Assembly (NCBI GenBank): GCA_015060245.1
Contig: SUYU01000017.1
Coordinates: 1 to 33,914, forward strand
Direction of reading: 5' to 3'
Origin: Bacteroidales bacterium
GTDB taxonomy: Bacteria > Bacteroidota > Bacteroidia > Bacteroidales > UBA932
DNA length: 33,914 nucleotides
In this document: positions 23,395 through 31,350 of the stretch, in pieces
Position numbering within the stretch: the stretch's first letter is position 1
Layout: each line of letters starts with the position of its first letter
Position numbers and translations under genes: made by a program
The notes under the pieces: model-generated
Databases searched by the model: none
Seen by the model: only the letters and a program-made list of their open reading frames with translations
What the model was told of the DNA's origin: nothing

Positions 23395-24885
23395 ATGGAT
23401 ATAAGTTACTGCTCCGACAAGTATCAATATACAATGGGCAAATCATTCTATGATGCCGGAATGAAGGAGAAACGTGCCATTTTCAATCTCTTTTACCGTC
23501 AGGCCCCCGACAAGAACAACTGGGCAGTTGTTTCGGGCGTAAGCGAAGCGCTTGAAATGGTTGGTGCATTGGGCAACAAGCCTCCACAATATTTTGAAAA
23601 GTTCATTCCTGGAGATGATTATATCGAATTCAGGGAATTCCTTTCAAAAATGAAGTTTACCGGTAATATCTATGCCATGAGGGAGGGTGAGATTGCATTT
23701 CCGACTCAACCTATCATTACCATAGAGGGAAAGATAATTGAAGCCCAGGTGCTTGAGACCCCGCTGCTCTGCATCATGAACCATCAGATGGCTGTTGCCA
23801 CCAAGGCGAGCAGAGTAACCAGAAGTACAAAAAAGCCTGTGAGTGAATTCGGATCAAGAAGGGCCCACGGACCATGGGCTGCAACCTACGGAGCAAAGGC
23901 CGCAATAATTGGCGGATGTGCAAGTTCATCTAACGTACTTACATCTGTAAAGTTTGGGGTGCCTTGCTCGGGAACCATGGCCCACAGTTACATCTCCTCT
24001 TTCGGATGTTCCATTGAGGGCGAGTACAGAGCCTTCAAACAATATATCCAGAGCCATAAGGGCGAACCTCTCATCCTGCTTGTTGATACATACGACACGC
24101 TCAACTGCGGTATCCACAATGCAATAAGGGCATACAAGGAGTGCGGTATCGGCAACAGTTACCCGGAGGGATTTGGTATAAGGCTCGACAGCGGCGACCT
24201 TGCCTATCTGTCGAGACAATGCAGGGAGATCCTTGACAAGGCAGGCCTGCAGAACTGTAAAATATTTGCCACAAATGCCCTTGACGAGTATCTCATTACA
24301 GAACTTGAGAGACAGGGGGCAGTAATTGACTCCTATGGAGTTGGTGATGCCATTGCTACCAGCAAACACAACCCATGTTTTGGAAACGTCTACAAACTTG
24401 TTGAGATTGACGGGGAACCTGTCCTCAAAAAATCCGAAGACAAGATAAAACTCATAAATCCGGGATTCCAGGTAACATACAGAATTATCCAAAACGGCAA
24501 ATTCAAGGCAGACATAACCTGTTTGAGAGGTGATGCCATGAGCCGCAAAATAGAGGCTTGCGACAATATTCATATAAGGAGTGAGTTTGACGAGACCCGC
24601 AACAAGAGTTTTGCGGCAGGCAGTTACCAGTGGAAGATGCTGCAGATTCCTATGATAAAGAATGGAGTGCAGATATACAAAGATATTCCGCTGCTTGACA
24701 AGAGAGCCTATTATCTTGCCAATCTTGACAGTCTGAACGAAACTGAAAAGAGGATAATAAATCCGCACTACTACAAGGTTGATATATCAGACGATTTGTA
24801 TGACATGAAAATGGGTCTTGTCAACAACCTCATTAAGGAGATAAAGGCCTTTTCGCAAAAGATGAGGGGTGAACATACCAAATAA
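23395..24885 (+). CDS. pncB: Nicotinate phosphoribosyltransferase
   Basis: The 496-residue enzyme joins nicotinate and PRPP, with ATP hydrolysis, to give nicotinate mononucleotide in the Preiss-Handler salvage route. The start SYCSDKYQYTMGKSFYDAG is characteristic; EFGSRRAHGP (151-160), GGCASSSNVL, VPCSGTMAHSYI (190-201, His197 in the position of the catalytic His) and LLVDTYDTLNCGIHNAI (about 226-243) with IRLDSGDLAYLSR follow in family order. Its product is the substrate of NadD. The frame opens 42 codons upstream, but the promoter lies in that stretch and homologs begin at MDISYC, so 23395 is preferred. Human-type NAMPT is similar, but the nicotinate-type motifs fit PncB better. Confidence 0.94.
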   Translation: MDISYCSDKYQYTMGKSFYDAGMKEKRAIFNLFYRQAPDKNNWAVVSGVSEALEMVGALGNKPPQYFEKFIPGDDYIEFREFLSKMKFTGNIYAMREGEIAFPTQPIITIEGKIIEAQVLETPLLCIMNHQMAVATKASRVTRSTKKPVSEFGSRRAHGPWAATYGAKAAIIGGCASSSNVLTSVKFGVPCSGTMAHSYISSFGCSIEGEYRAFKQYIQSHKGEPLILLVDTYDTLNCGIHNAIRAYKECGIGNSYPEGFGIRLDSGDLAYLSRQCREILDKAGLQNCKIFATNALDEYLITELERQGAVIDSYGVGDAIATSKHNPCFGNVYKLVEIDGEPVLKKSEDKIKLINPGFQVTYRIIQNGKFKADITCLRGDAMSRKIEACDNIHIRSEFDETRNKSFAAGSYQWKMLQIPMIKNGVQIYKDIPLLDKRAYYLANLDSLNETEKRIINPHYYKVDISDDLYDMKMGLVNNLIKEIKAFSQKMRGEHTK

Positions 24886-24897
24886 GCATAATTTTTG

Positions 24898-24905
24898 TAT
24901 GTTTG
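24898..24905 (+). promoter_or_regulatory. -7 element before the porin gene
   Basis: TATGTTTG is a perfect TAnnTTTG match in the 30-base gap between pncB and the porin gene, 10 bases before the ATG at 24916. The transcript would be almost leaderless. It may allow expression apart from pncB. No -33 box was found. Confidence 0.4.
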
Positions 24906-24915
24906 CAGTTTGATT

Positions 24916-27339
24916 ATGCAAAAAGTTAGTTTCAAGAGATATATCATTATACAGGCTATTGCTGCAATTGCGGTTGCTGTAATGCTGCTTGTTCCCGGCA
25001 AAACAGCCGGGGCAAAGAGTCCGTTTACAGAAGCATTCGGTTCATTGCCGGTACCGACCCATTCACCTGCAGTTGATACAGTGTCTGCCGCAACTGAGGC
25101 TCAGTCACTTGACACGCTATCTGCGGCATCAGGTCAGCAGTCTCTTGACATGCCATTTGCCGCTGCGGATTCACATATACTTGATACACAATCCATTGCA
25201 ACCGATTCTCTGGGAACAGGAATTGATACAGCGGCAATGATAATCAGGGACTCCCTTCTCACAATAAAGATTGACTCGCTTGTTGCACTTGGTGAGGACT
25301 CGCTGGCCCAGATGTACAGGGATTCACTCTTCTTTGCCACAGACACTTCTGATGCGGTCGTATTGTCTGAGAGAGAGATAAGAAGGGCCCTTAAGAGAAA
25401 GATACGTGACAGCATTTACAACTACAAGGACAGCCTTATAAGGGCTACACCCCGTCTCTTGGCAACATACATCTTTCCCGACTCAATCATGAGCCAGAGA
25501 ATGTTTTTATGGAAAACCGACGGATATTTCAACAAGCCCAAGCAACTCAATCCCGACACCACATTCAATGACAATTTCCACGAATTGCCATACCTCAAGA
25601 ATGATGTTGGAGCCACCTATCTTGGAGTTGCCGGTTCTGCAATGCAGTACTACAACTACTTCAAGAGGGAGGAGTGCGAAATATTCCCTTTCTACACTCC
25701 GTACAAGGCCTACACCCATGATATTGACAATATGCCGTTCTACAATGTAAAGACACCATATACCGAACTTGCATATTGGGGAACGCTGTTTGCTACAAAA
25801 CTCAAGGAGGAGACCAATGTCAAATTTCTTCACACCCAAAACTTAACCCCCTCTTTTAACTTCAATATCCTCTACAAGAGAGTTGGAGGAAAGGGTATAC
25901 TGGAGAATGAGTCTACAGACAACAGGACATTTGCAATTACAGGAAACTACATAGGCAAGAGATATGTTGCCCAGGGAGGTTACATCTTCAACAGAGTCAA
26001 AAGGAAGGAGAACGGTGGTGTTGCAGACCCGGCCATGATCCTGGATACAATTGTTGATGCGCGTACGATTCCTGTCAGGCTCACCAGCGCCAGCAGTGCA
26101 TTGAAGAAGAACACCCTCTTCATTACTCACTCATACGGCATTCCGTTCCGCTTCAAGAAGATTGAGGCCGAGAATGATACACTCGGATATGGCGAAGGTA
26201 CAATGGCCTATATCGGCCACACGGGAGAATTCACCACATACTCGCACTCATACAAGGATATGATTGCACTAAGTGACACTTCAGGAAGAAACCTGTACAA
26301 CAACAATTTCTTCATCAACCCTACTACCACTGCCGACTCTGCGAGGGTCATGAACCTTGATAACCGTTTCTTCATAAGGATACAGCCTTGGGCCAAAGAG
26401 GCAATTGTCTCCAAAGTTGACGGCGGCATCGGATACCAGTACCTGAACATATACAGTTTTGACCCTTCGTTCTTTCTGTCGGGAAACAAAAACAGAAGTG
26501 AAAGCAACCTCTATCTCTACTTTGGAGCATCAGGAGAGTTGAAAAAGTATTTTGCGTGGGAGGGATTTGCCAAATATAACCTTGCAGGATACAACAGCAA
26601 TGATTTCAGGATTGGAGGAGAGTTGAAATTCTCGGCTTATCCTCTCAAGAGGGGCATCCACCTTACAGGCCGTATAGATGTGTCGCGGGAGAGGCCAAAT
26701 TTCTTCTTCAACAACTACTATTCAAACCACTACGCCTGGAACAATGATTTTGACAAGACTACTGAGACCAGAATAGAGGGCAAACTTGAGATTCCGGACT
26801 ACAAACTGGAACTCTTCTTCGGCTATTCGCTCCTAAACAACAATCTCTATCTTGACACACTTTGCAACCTCAAACAGAATGGTGAGGCAATGAGCGTGCT
26901 TACAGCCTATCTTAAAAAGGATTTCAAGGCGAGCATATTCCATTTTGACCATAAAGTGCTCTTCCAACTCTCATCAAAGCAGGAGGTTGTTCCGCTACCT
27001 GAACTGGCATTGAATTTAAGATACTATCTGCAGGCTCCGCTTGTAAAGAATGTGCTTACCCTCCAATTGGGTGTTGATGCTACATTTACCACCAAGTTCT
27101 ACGCCCAGGGTTACTCTCCTGCACTTGGAATGTTCTTCAACCAGCGCAAAGAGGAGATTGGCGAGAATCCATACATGGATGTATTCATAAACATGCAGTG
27201 GAAAAGGGCAAGCATATTTGTGAAATATGTAAATGCCCTTCAAGACTGGCCTACAAGTGACTACTTCTCTGCCAACAGATACCTCAGGCCTCAAAAGGCA
27301 CTTAAATTTGGTGTCCACTGGCCATTTTATATAAAATAA
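24916..27339 (+). CDS. Porin_10-like outer-membrane beta-barrel protein
   Basis: An 807-residue protein with a signal peptide (IIQAIAAIAVAVMLLVPG), then a low-complexity region with four 12-residue tandem repeats (residues 53-100) and a charged helical stretch rich in DSL motifs, and finally a long barrel of alternating aromatic/hydrophobic strands ending in FGVHWPFYIK, a typical outer-membrane C-terminus. NVKFLHTQNLTPSFNFNILYKRVGGKGILENESTDN and the QGGYIFNRVKRKENGGVADP segment recall the Bacteroidota family annotated as putative porin (Porin_10, DUF4289-like). It probably forms a channel or assembly protein in the outer membrane; no plug or TonB motif is seen. A TTG at 24895 would add seven residues; the ATG is preferred. 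The lytic transglycosylase gene follows after 8 bases. Confidence 0.72.
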   Translation: MQKVSFKRYIIIQAIAAIAVAVMLLVPGKTAGAKSPFTEAFGSLPVPTHSPAVDTVSAATEAQSLDTLSAASGQQSLDMPFAAADSHILDTQSIATDSLGTGIDTAAMIIRDSLLTIKIDSLVALGEDSLAQMYRDSLFFATDTSDAVVLSEREIRRALKRKIRDSIYNYKDSLIRATPRLLATYIFPDSIMSQRMFLWKTDGYFNKPKQLNPDTTFNDNFHELPYLKNDVGATYLGVAGSAMQYYNYFKREECEIFPFYTPYKAYTHDIDNMPFYNVKTPYTELAYWGTLFATKLKEETNVKFLHTQNLTPSFNFNILYKRVGGKGILENESTDNRTFAITGNYIGKRYVAQGGYIFNRVKRKENGGVADPAMILDTIVDARTIPVRLTSASSALKKNTLFITHSYGIPFRFKKIEAENDTLGYGEGTMAYIGHTGEFTTYSHSYKDMIALSDTSGRNLYNNNFFINPTTTADSARVMNLDNRFFIRIQPWAKEAIVSKVDGGIGYQYLNIYSFDPSFFLSGNKNRSESNLYLYFGASGELKKYFAWEGFAKYNLAGYNSNDFRIGGELKFSAYPLKRGIHLTGRIDVSRERPNFFFNNYYSNHYAWNNDFDKTTETRIEGKLEIPDYKLELFFGYSLLNNNLYLDTLCNLKQNGEAMSVLTAYLKKDFKASIFHFDHKVLFQLSSKQEVVPLPELALNLRYYLQAPLVKNVLTLQLGVDATFTTKFYAQGYSPALGMFFNQRKEEIGENPYMDVFINMQWKRASIFVKYVNALQDWPTSDYFSANRYLRPQKALKFGVHWPFYIK
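25072..25215 (+). repeat. Four degenerate tandem 36-bp (12-residue) repeats in the porin
   Basis: Units begin at 25072, 25108, 25144 and 25180 and encode VDTVSAATEAQS, LDTLSAASGQQS, LDMPFAAADSHI and LDTQSIATDSLG. The consensus is [LV]-D-[TM]-x-[SF]-[AI]-A-x-x-x-x-x. The period equals that of the array at 18342 in an unrelated gene. The repeats are older and more diverged at the nucleotide level. Confidence 0.8.
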
Positions 27340-27347
27340 TCCTCTAT

Positions 27348-28424
27348 ATGCACAGATTCTGGAGAAAAAGATATTTCCAGTACACGGTGGCACTATTTGG
27401 TGCTTTCTTCATCTTCCTGTTACCAAAATGGGAGAGGGACAAGAAAGACACACCCTCCCCAAGATTCCTTGCAGGCGACACCCTCAGTTGCATAGTCTTC
27501 ATCCAGAACTCCATTGCAGCAAAGGGGTATACCTTGGGTTATGTATATGAACTCTTCAGCAATCTTGACAAATCACAGATGTGCTATACCGATATACAGC
27601 CGCAGGAGAACTATTTTGCATCATGGGTCAAACTTGCTACCGGAAAGACCGATTTCCTTGTAATCAATGCCCAACGGGACACTGTACCCTCAATTTTTCA
27701 GGATGAGGTTGTATCGAGCATCCCTATAAACCCGTCGGAAGATATAATAGTAGTTGAAAAGGATAATTACCAACTGGTGCAGGTCTTCAACCACTGGTAC
27801 ACATTCTTCAAACATACCCCTGAATACAAGAGTCTGGAATCAAAATTCTTCAGGAGTTACAGGAGCATGGACCAGGCTGCCGGAATGACCGGAAAGCACA
27901 TATCCCCTTACGACAATCTGATAAAGGAGAACAGCCGCATTCTCGGATGGGACTGGCATCTGCTGGCCTCACTCATTTATCAGGAATCAAAATTCAAGGC
28001 AGGTGTAAGTTCAAGGCGCGGTGCAATCGGACTAATGCAGATAAAGGAGGCTGTGGCCAAAAAATATGGAATTGACGACATCTACAATCCCGGCGAAAAC
28101 ATAAAGGCAGGAACACTGCATCTGAACAGACTGCAGAGAATGTACCTCAAGATGGGAGCAGACTCTCTGAATGCCCGTCAGATTGCCATTGCTGCATACA
28201 ATTGCGGCGAAGGCCGTATGTCAGACTGCATGTCACTGGCAAGCCAGGAGAGCAGGAACCCGCTTCTATGGAGCGACATTAAAGAGACCATTCCTCTCAT
28301 GAAGGATGAAAAATACTATAACAGCCCTGCCGTAAAGTATGGCCGTTTCAAGGGTAAAGAGACTCTCAAATATGTGGAGGAAATAGAAAAGCGCTATCTC
28401 AAATATATTGAGACAGCGCCATAA
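27348..28424 (+). CDS. MltF-like membrane-bound lytic transglycosylase
   Basis: A 358-residue protein with an N-terminal hydrophobic anchor (TVALFGAFFIFLLP), so attached to the envelope. Residues about 60-165 resemble one lobe of the solute-binding module found in MltF-type enzymes (FASWVKLATGKTDFLVINAQRD ... SSIPINPSEDIIVVEKDN). From about residue 205 comes the SLT catalytic domain: WDWHLLASLIYQESKFKAGVSSRRGAIGLMQI with the catalytic Glu of YQES and the GxMQI motif, then YNPGENIKAGTLHLNRL and IAAYNCGEGR. It cleaves the MurNAc-GlcNAc bond of peptidoglycan, forming anhydro-MurNAc. The sensor part is shorter than in E. coli MltF. It probably shares a transcript with the porin gene. Released sugars could feed the AmgK/MurU route. 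Confidence 0.85.
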   Translation: MHRFWRKRYFQYTVALFGAFFIFLLPKWERDKKDTPSPRFLAGDTLSCIVFIQNSIAAKGYTLGYVYELFSNLDKSQMCYTDIQPQENYFASWVKLATGKTDFLVINAQRDTVPSIFQDEVVSSIPINPSEDIIVVEKDNYQLVQVFNHWYTFFKHTPEYKSLESKFFRSYRSMDQAAGMTGKHISPYDNLIKENSRILGWDWHLLASLIYQESKFKAGVSSRRGAIGLMQIKEAVAKKYGIDDIYNPGENIKAGTLHLNRLQRMYLKMGADSLNARQIAIAAYNCGEGRMSDCMSLASQESRNPLLWSDIKETIPLMKDEKYYNSPAVKYGRFKGKETLKYVEEIEKRYLKYIETAP

Positions 28425-28447
28425 TCCGGTATTACGCCCAATGCTCC

Positions 28448-28864
28448 CTATTTCTTCTTCCTTATTGAACGGATAGTATCGGCCGAACGTACCATAGCCT
28501 CATCCCTTGCAATATACCTTATTGCCGTAAATACAAGTATAGCAGCCACTATAGGGAATACTGCGCTCAAAGAGAAAGCAGTTCCCGGCTCCCTGGTAAA
28601 GAACTTGAAGGCAATCCATCCCTGATACCCGAGAAGAAGAAGGATATTGAATATGGAGAGTCTGATCTGCAGCATCCTGTGGTGGAAAATGAAGATTGTA
28701 AAGAGACTTATTGCAAAAGTCGCTATTGTAAAGATTACAAAAGGAGTATAATCTGTATACATGACAGGCTCCATGCCAGGTGCATAGCAGACCTTTGAAA
28801 AGAACATTGAAAATAGCAATCCGCTTGCTATAAAAAGATAAAGTGACTGTATTCTCTGTATCAT
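28448..28864 (-). CDS. DUF4293 family membrane protein
   Basis: A 138-residue protein with four predicted membrane spans, beginning MIQRIQSLYLFIASGLLFSM, the recognisable start of DUF4293 proteins found across Bacteroidota. It ends in a short basic tail (RSIRKKK). The function is unknown in the whole family. It converges on the lytic transglycosylase gene (23 bases between the stops) and diverges from the uridine phosphorylase-like gene. Confidence 0.8.
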   Translation of the reverse strand: MIQRIQSLYLFIASGLLFSMFFSKVCYAPGMEPVMYTDYTPFVIFTIATFAISLFTIFIFHHRMLQIRLSIFNILLLLGYQGWIAFKFFTREPGTAFSLSAVFPIVAAILVFTAIRYIARDEAMVRSADTIRSIRKKK

Positions 28865-28897
28865 ACCGATAATATTTGTTTATACATTTTGGGAGCA

Positions 28898-28905
28898 CAA
28901 AAATA
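28898..28905 (-). promoter_or_regulatory. -7 element of the DUF4293 gene
   Basis: On the minus strand TATTTTTG, a perfect TAnnTTTG, 33 bases before the start at 28864. It is the third example in this window of a divergent pair with both -7 boxes matching exactly. No -33 box was recognised. Confidence 0.5.
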
Positions 28906-28912
28906 GTGATTG

Positions 28913-28946
28913 TTTGATAGATTCCATAAAATAAATTGTATCTTTG
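28913..28946 (+). promoter_or_regulatory. Promoter of the uridine phosphorylase-like gene
   Basis: TTTG (28913-28916), a 22-base spacer and TATCTTTG (28939-28946) fit the Bacteroidota pattern with a slightly long spacer. The leader to the ATG at 29001 is about 50 bases and shows no obvious structure. It excludes the TTG at 28944 as a start codon. Confidence 0.6.
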
Positions 28947-29000
28947 GAATATTCAATCCCAGACAAAAACCGGACCGGGCAAACTTTAAAATTAGAAATT

Positions 29001-29873
29001 ATGGGCAAAATAGGAGCATCTGAACTTATTATCAACAGTGACGGTTCAATTTTTCACCTTCACCTCAAACCACATGAAATATCCGACACAATCATACTTG
29101 TAGGCGACCCTGGCAGGGTTGAAATGATAAGTTCTTTCTTTGACTCCATAGAGTTCCGCAGGGAGTCAAGGGAATTTGTGACAGTTACCGGTTCATACAA
29201 GGGAAAACGGTTGACCGTACTCTCTACCGGCATTGGCACAGACAACATTGATGTTGTTGTAAATGAACTTGATGCACTTGTAAACATAGATTTTGGAACA
29301 CGGGAGATAAAGGAGCAGAAGAGGAGCCTGCGTATCTTGAGAATAGGCACATGTGGAGCCATACAGCCTGATATTCCTATAGGCTCTTTCATATTTTCGC
29401 ATATCTCTATAGGTTGCGACGGCCTGCTCAACTGGTACGGCAACAGGGAAAATGTAACCATTCCCGATATGGAAGAGGCCTTCATGAAACATACCGGTTG
29501 GGACAAGCATCTGCCTGTGCCATATTTCATAAGGGCAAGCGATGAACTTGTAGATCTCTTCAAGGATGATACTGTCAAAGGTGTAACCATCTCTGCCTCC
29601 GGCTTCTACGGACCGCAGGGAAGGGTTGTAAGACTGCCTCTTGCCATGCCTGACATGGTTGGGAAGTTTGAGACCTTCCGCTTTGGGGAGTACAGGATCA
29701 CCAACTTTGAAATGGAGGGTTCGGCACTTGCCGGATTGTCAAAACAGTTGGGACACAGGGCCGGAACAGTCTGCTGCGCAATAGCCAACCGCTACCACAA
29801 GGGGGCCGCTCCAGATTATAAGCCTTATGTGGAAAAACTCGTTAAATTGGCTCTTGACAAACTTGCACAATAG
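29001..29873 (+). CDS. udp: Uridine phosphorylase-like nucleoside phosphorylase
   Basis: A 290-residue enzyme of the PNP/UDP superfamily that cleaves a nucleoside with phosphate to a free base and ribose 1-phosphate. IILVGDPGRVEMISSFFDS near the N-terminus supplies the phosphate-binding Gly-Asp-Pro-x-Arg, VLSTGIGTDNIDVVVNEL is the second phosphate loop, LRILRIGTCGAIQPDIPIGSF the sugar-binding region with the conserved Arg and Gly, and TNFEMEGSALAGLS the nucleoside-binding Glu-Met-Glu. Uridine phosphorylase fits best among PNP, UDP and MTA nucleosidase, but specificity is not certain. The upstream TTG start would add 19 unlikely residues. It ends at a strong hairpin terminator. Confidence 0.85.
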   Translation: MGKIGASELIINSDGSIFHLHLKPHEISDTIILVGDPGRVEMISSFFDSIEFRRESREFVTVTGSYKGKRLTVLSTGIGTDNIDVVVNELDALVNIDFGTREIKEQKRSLRILRIGTCGAIQPDIPIGSFIFSHISIGCDGLLNWYGNRENVTIPDMEEAFMKHTGWDKHLPVPYFIRASDELVDLFKDDTVKGVTISASGFYGPQGRVVRLPLAMPDMVGKFETFRFGEYRITNFEMEGSALAGLSKQLGHRAGTVCCAIANRYHKGAAPDYKPYVEKLVKLALDKLAQ

Positions 29874-29881
29874 GAACAGAA

Positions 29882-29909
29882 AAGCAGCCGCCTTGACGGG
29901 CGGCTGCTT
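29882..29909. terminator. Bidirectional terminator between udp and tRNA-Gly
   Basis: AAGCAGCCGCC (29882-29892) pairs perfectly with GGCGGCTGCTT (29899-29909) around a 6-base loop. Downstream on the plus strand is a T-rich stretch (GTTTTGTTGTTTTT, a little distant); on the minus strand the stem runs directly into TTTTCTGTT. It probably ends both the udp transcript and the tRNA transcript. Confidence 0.85.
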
Positions 29910-29947
29910 CCTGAAGTTTAGTTTTGTTGTTTTTGTGGTTAAGAGCG

Positions 29948-30020
29948 AGCGGAAAACGGGGTTCGAACCCGCGACCCTCAGCTTGGGAAGCTGATGCTCT
30001 ACCAACTGAGCTATTTCCGC
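29948..30020 (-). tRNA. tRNA-Gly (anticodon CCC)
   Basis: The 73-base minus-strand sequence folds as a cloverleaf: acceptor GCGGAAA with TTTCCGC, D-arm GCTC ... GAGC, anticodon stem TCAGC/GCTGA with the seven-base loop TTCCCAA (anticodon CCC, reading GGG), a TΨC arm GCGGG-TTCGAAC-CCCGT-like, and a discriminator T as usual for bacterial tRNA-Gly. The CCA end is not encoded. It has its own promoter at 30032-30039 and a terminator at 29882-29909, so it is a single-gene unit. Confidence 0.95.
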
Positions 30021-30031
30021 AACAGACTCTG

Positions 30032-30039
30032 CAAATGTA
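30032..30039 (-). promoter_or_regulatory. -7 element of the tRNA-Gly gene
   Basis: On the minus strand TACATTTG, a perfect TAnnTTTG, ending 12 bases before the first base of the tRNA, the right distance for a nearly mature 5' end. The divergent permease gene starts only 18 bases to the right. Confidence 0.6.
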
Positions 30040-30056
30040 GTAAAAATTTCGTATAA

Positions 30057-31328
30057 ATGAATCTAAATATCCTGATAGCACAAAGAATAGGCAAAAAAAC
30101 GGCAGCAAAGGGCAAATTGAGCCGAATAAGCAATATTATTGCCTCTATCTCCGTAGCATTGAGCATTGCCATTATCTTAATTTCACTTGCCGTGGCCGGA
30201 GGCTTCAGGAACGAGATTTGGAAAAAGGCATCAGGGTTCAGTGGAGACATAACTCTGCAGGCCCCAGGAGTTGAGATAACAAACCACCTCTACCCCATTG
30301 CACCGCTCTCCTGCATTGACAAGATAGAGACTCTTGAAGAAGTTGCATCTGTTGAGCCGGTAAGGTACCGTACCGGACTGCTTAAATCACAAAACCAGAT
30401 TCAGGGAGTTCTCTTCAAGGGAGTTGAAGGGAGCAATAAACTCGATTTCTTCAAGGAGTGCCTGATTGAAGGCACGCTGCCTGACTATACCATAAAGAGG
30501 GACTCCACAGGATACACCCTCCCTCCATCAAATGACATACTTGTATCTAAGAGGCTCTCCAATCTTCTTGGATATGGTGTCGGCGACAAAGTAATGGCCT
30601 ATTTTGTGGATGATGATGTCACTTTAAGACGTCTTACCATATGCGGTATCTTCGACGCCCAACTTGATGAAATGGACAAGGCCCTGATAATTGCAGATAC
30701 CCGACATATTTCTCATCTTAACGGATGGAAAAATGGGGAGGTGTCGGGATACGAAATTTCATTGGATAACAGACACCGCAAGAGCGCAGCCAAATACACC
30801 GGAAAGATTGATGAGGCAATCTACAGATACAGCACAGAAGAGGATCCGTCTGTTGTTCCACAGGCCCTTTCTGACCGCTATTGGCTTCTGTTTGACTGGC
30901 TGCATCTGCTGGATATAAATGTTGTGATAATCCTTGCCCTGATGATTGCAGTAGCGGGCTTCAATATGGTCTCAGGCATTCTTATAATCCTGTTTGAAAG
31001 GATTTCACAAATAGGTCTGCTCAAGGCTATAGGTATGAGGGACAGCAATATAGTCAAAATTTTCCTCTACCGTGCCGCATCAATAGTAATGGCAGGCATT
31101 ATACCGGGAAGCATAACGGCGATGCTGTTCTGCTGGCTTGAAGAGCGGTTCAGGTTCATACCTCTTGATCCCACAAACTACTTTGTTGACCATGTGCCTG
31201 CAGATATAAGCCTTCTTTCAGTGGCAGGCATTGACCTTGCCGCTTTCCTTATAATAATGCTCATAATGCTCATTCCATGCAGAATGATAAGCAGGATATC
31301 ACCCGCAACCACATTGAAAGTTGAATAG
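30057..31328 (+). CDS. LolC/E-FtsX-type ABC transporter permease
   Basis: A 423-residue inner-membrane protein with one N-terminal span (about 30-50, IASISVALSIAIILISLAVAGG), a large periplasmic domain (about 55-270) and three C-terminal spans (VVIILALMIAVAGFNMVSGILIILFER ... IVMAGIIPGSITAMLFCW ... LAAFLIIMLIMLIP). RISQIGLLKAIGMRDSNIVKIFLYRA is the coupling segment that contacts the ATPase, characteristic of LolC/LolE, MacB and FtsX families. In this phylum such genes are often annotated as lipoprotein-releasing permeases. The ATPase gene is not next to it, as it would be in E. coli lolCDE. The role in lipoprotein sorting is inferred. It converges on the TPR gene. Confidence 0.82.
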   Translation: MNLNILIAQRIGKKTAAKGKLSRISNIIASISVALSIAIILISLAVAGGFRNEIWKKASGFSGDITLQAPGVEITNHLYPIAPLSCIDKIETLEEVASVEPVRYRTGLLKSQNQIQGVLFKGVEGSNKLDFFKECLIEGTLPDYTIKRDSTGYTLPPSNDILVSKRLSNLLGYGVGDKVMAYFVDDDVTLRRLTICGIFDAQLDEMDKALIIADTRHISHLNGWKNGEVSGYEISLDNRHRKSAAKYTGKIDEAIYRYSTEEDPSVVPQALSDRYWLLFDWLHLLDINVVIILALMIAVAGFNMVSGILIILFERISQIGLLKAIGMRDSNIVKIFLYRAASIVMAGIIPGSITAMLFCWLEERFRFIPLDPTNYFVDHVPADISLLSVAGIDLAAFLIIMLIMLIPCRMISRISPATTLKVE

Positions 31329-31350
31329 GTGACTGATTTACATCAGTTAC
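31329..31350. terminator. Hairpin at the convergent ends of the permease and TPR genes
   Basis: GTGACTGAT (31329-31337) pairs with ATCAGTTAC (31342-31350) through one G-T pair, with a 4-base loop. It begins at the base after the permease stop codon, and its right arm contains the TPR gene stop (31347-31349). Neither side has a clear T-tract, so termination may be weak. Confidence 0.45.

Noticed and set aside
23926-24768. A 280-codon minus-strand frame inside pncB
   Set aside because: It is antisense to a complete, well-recognised gene and has no motif or promoter.
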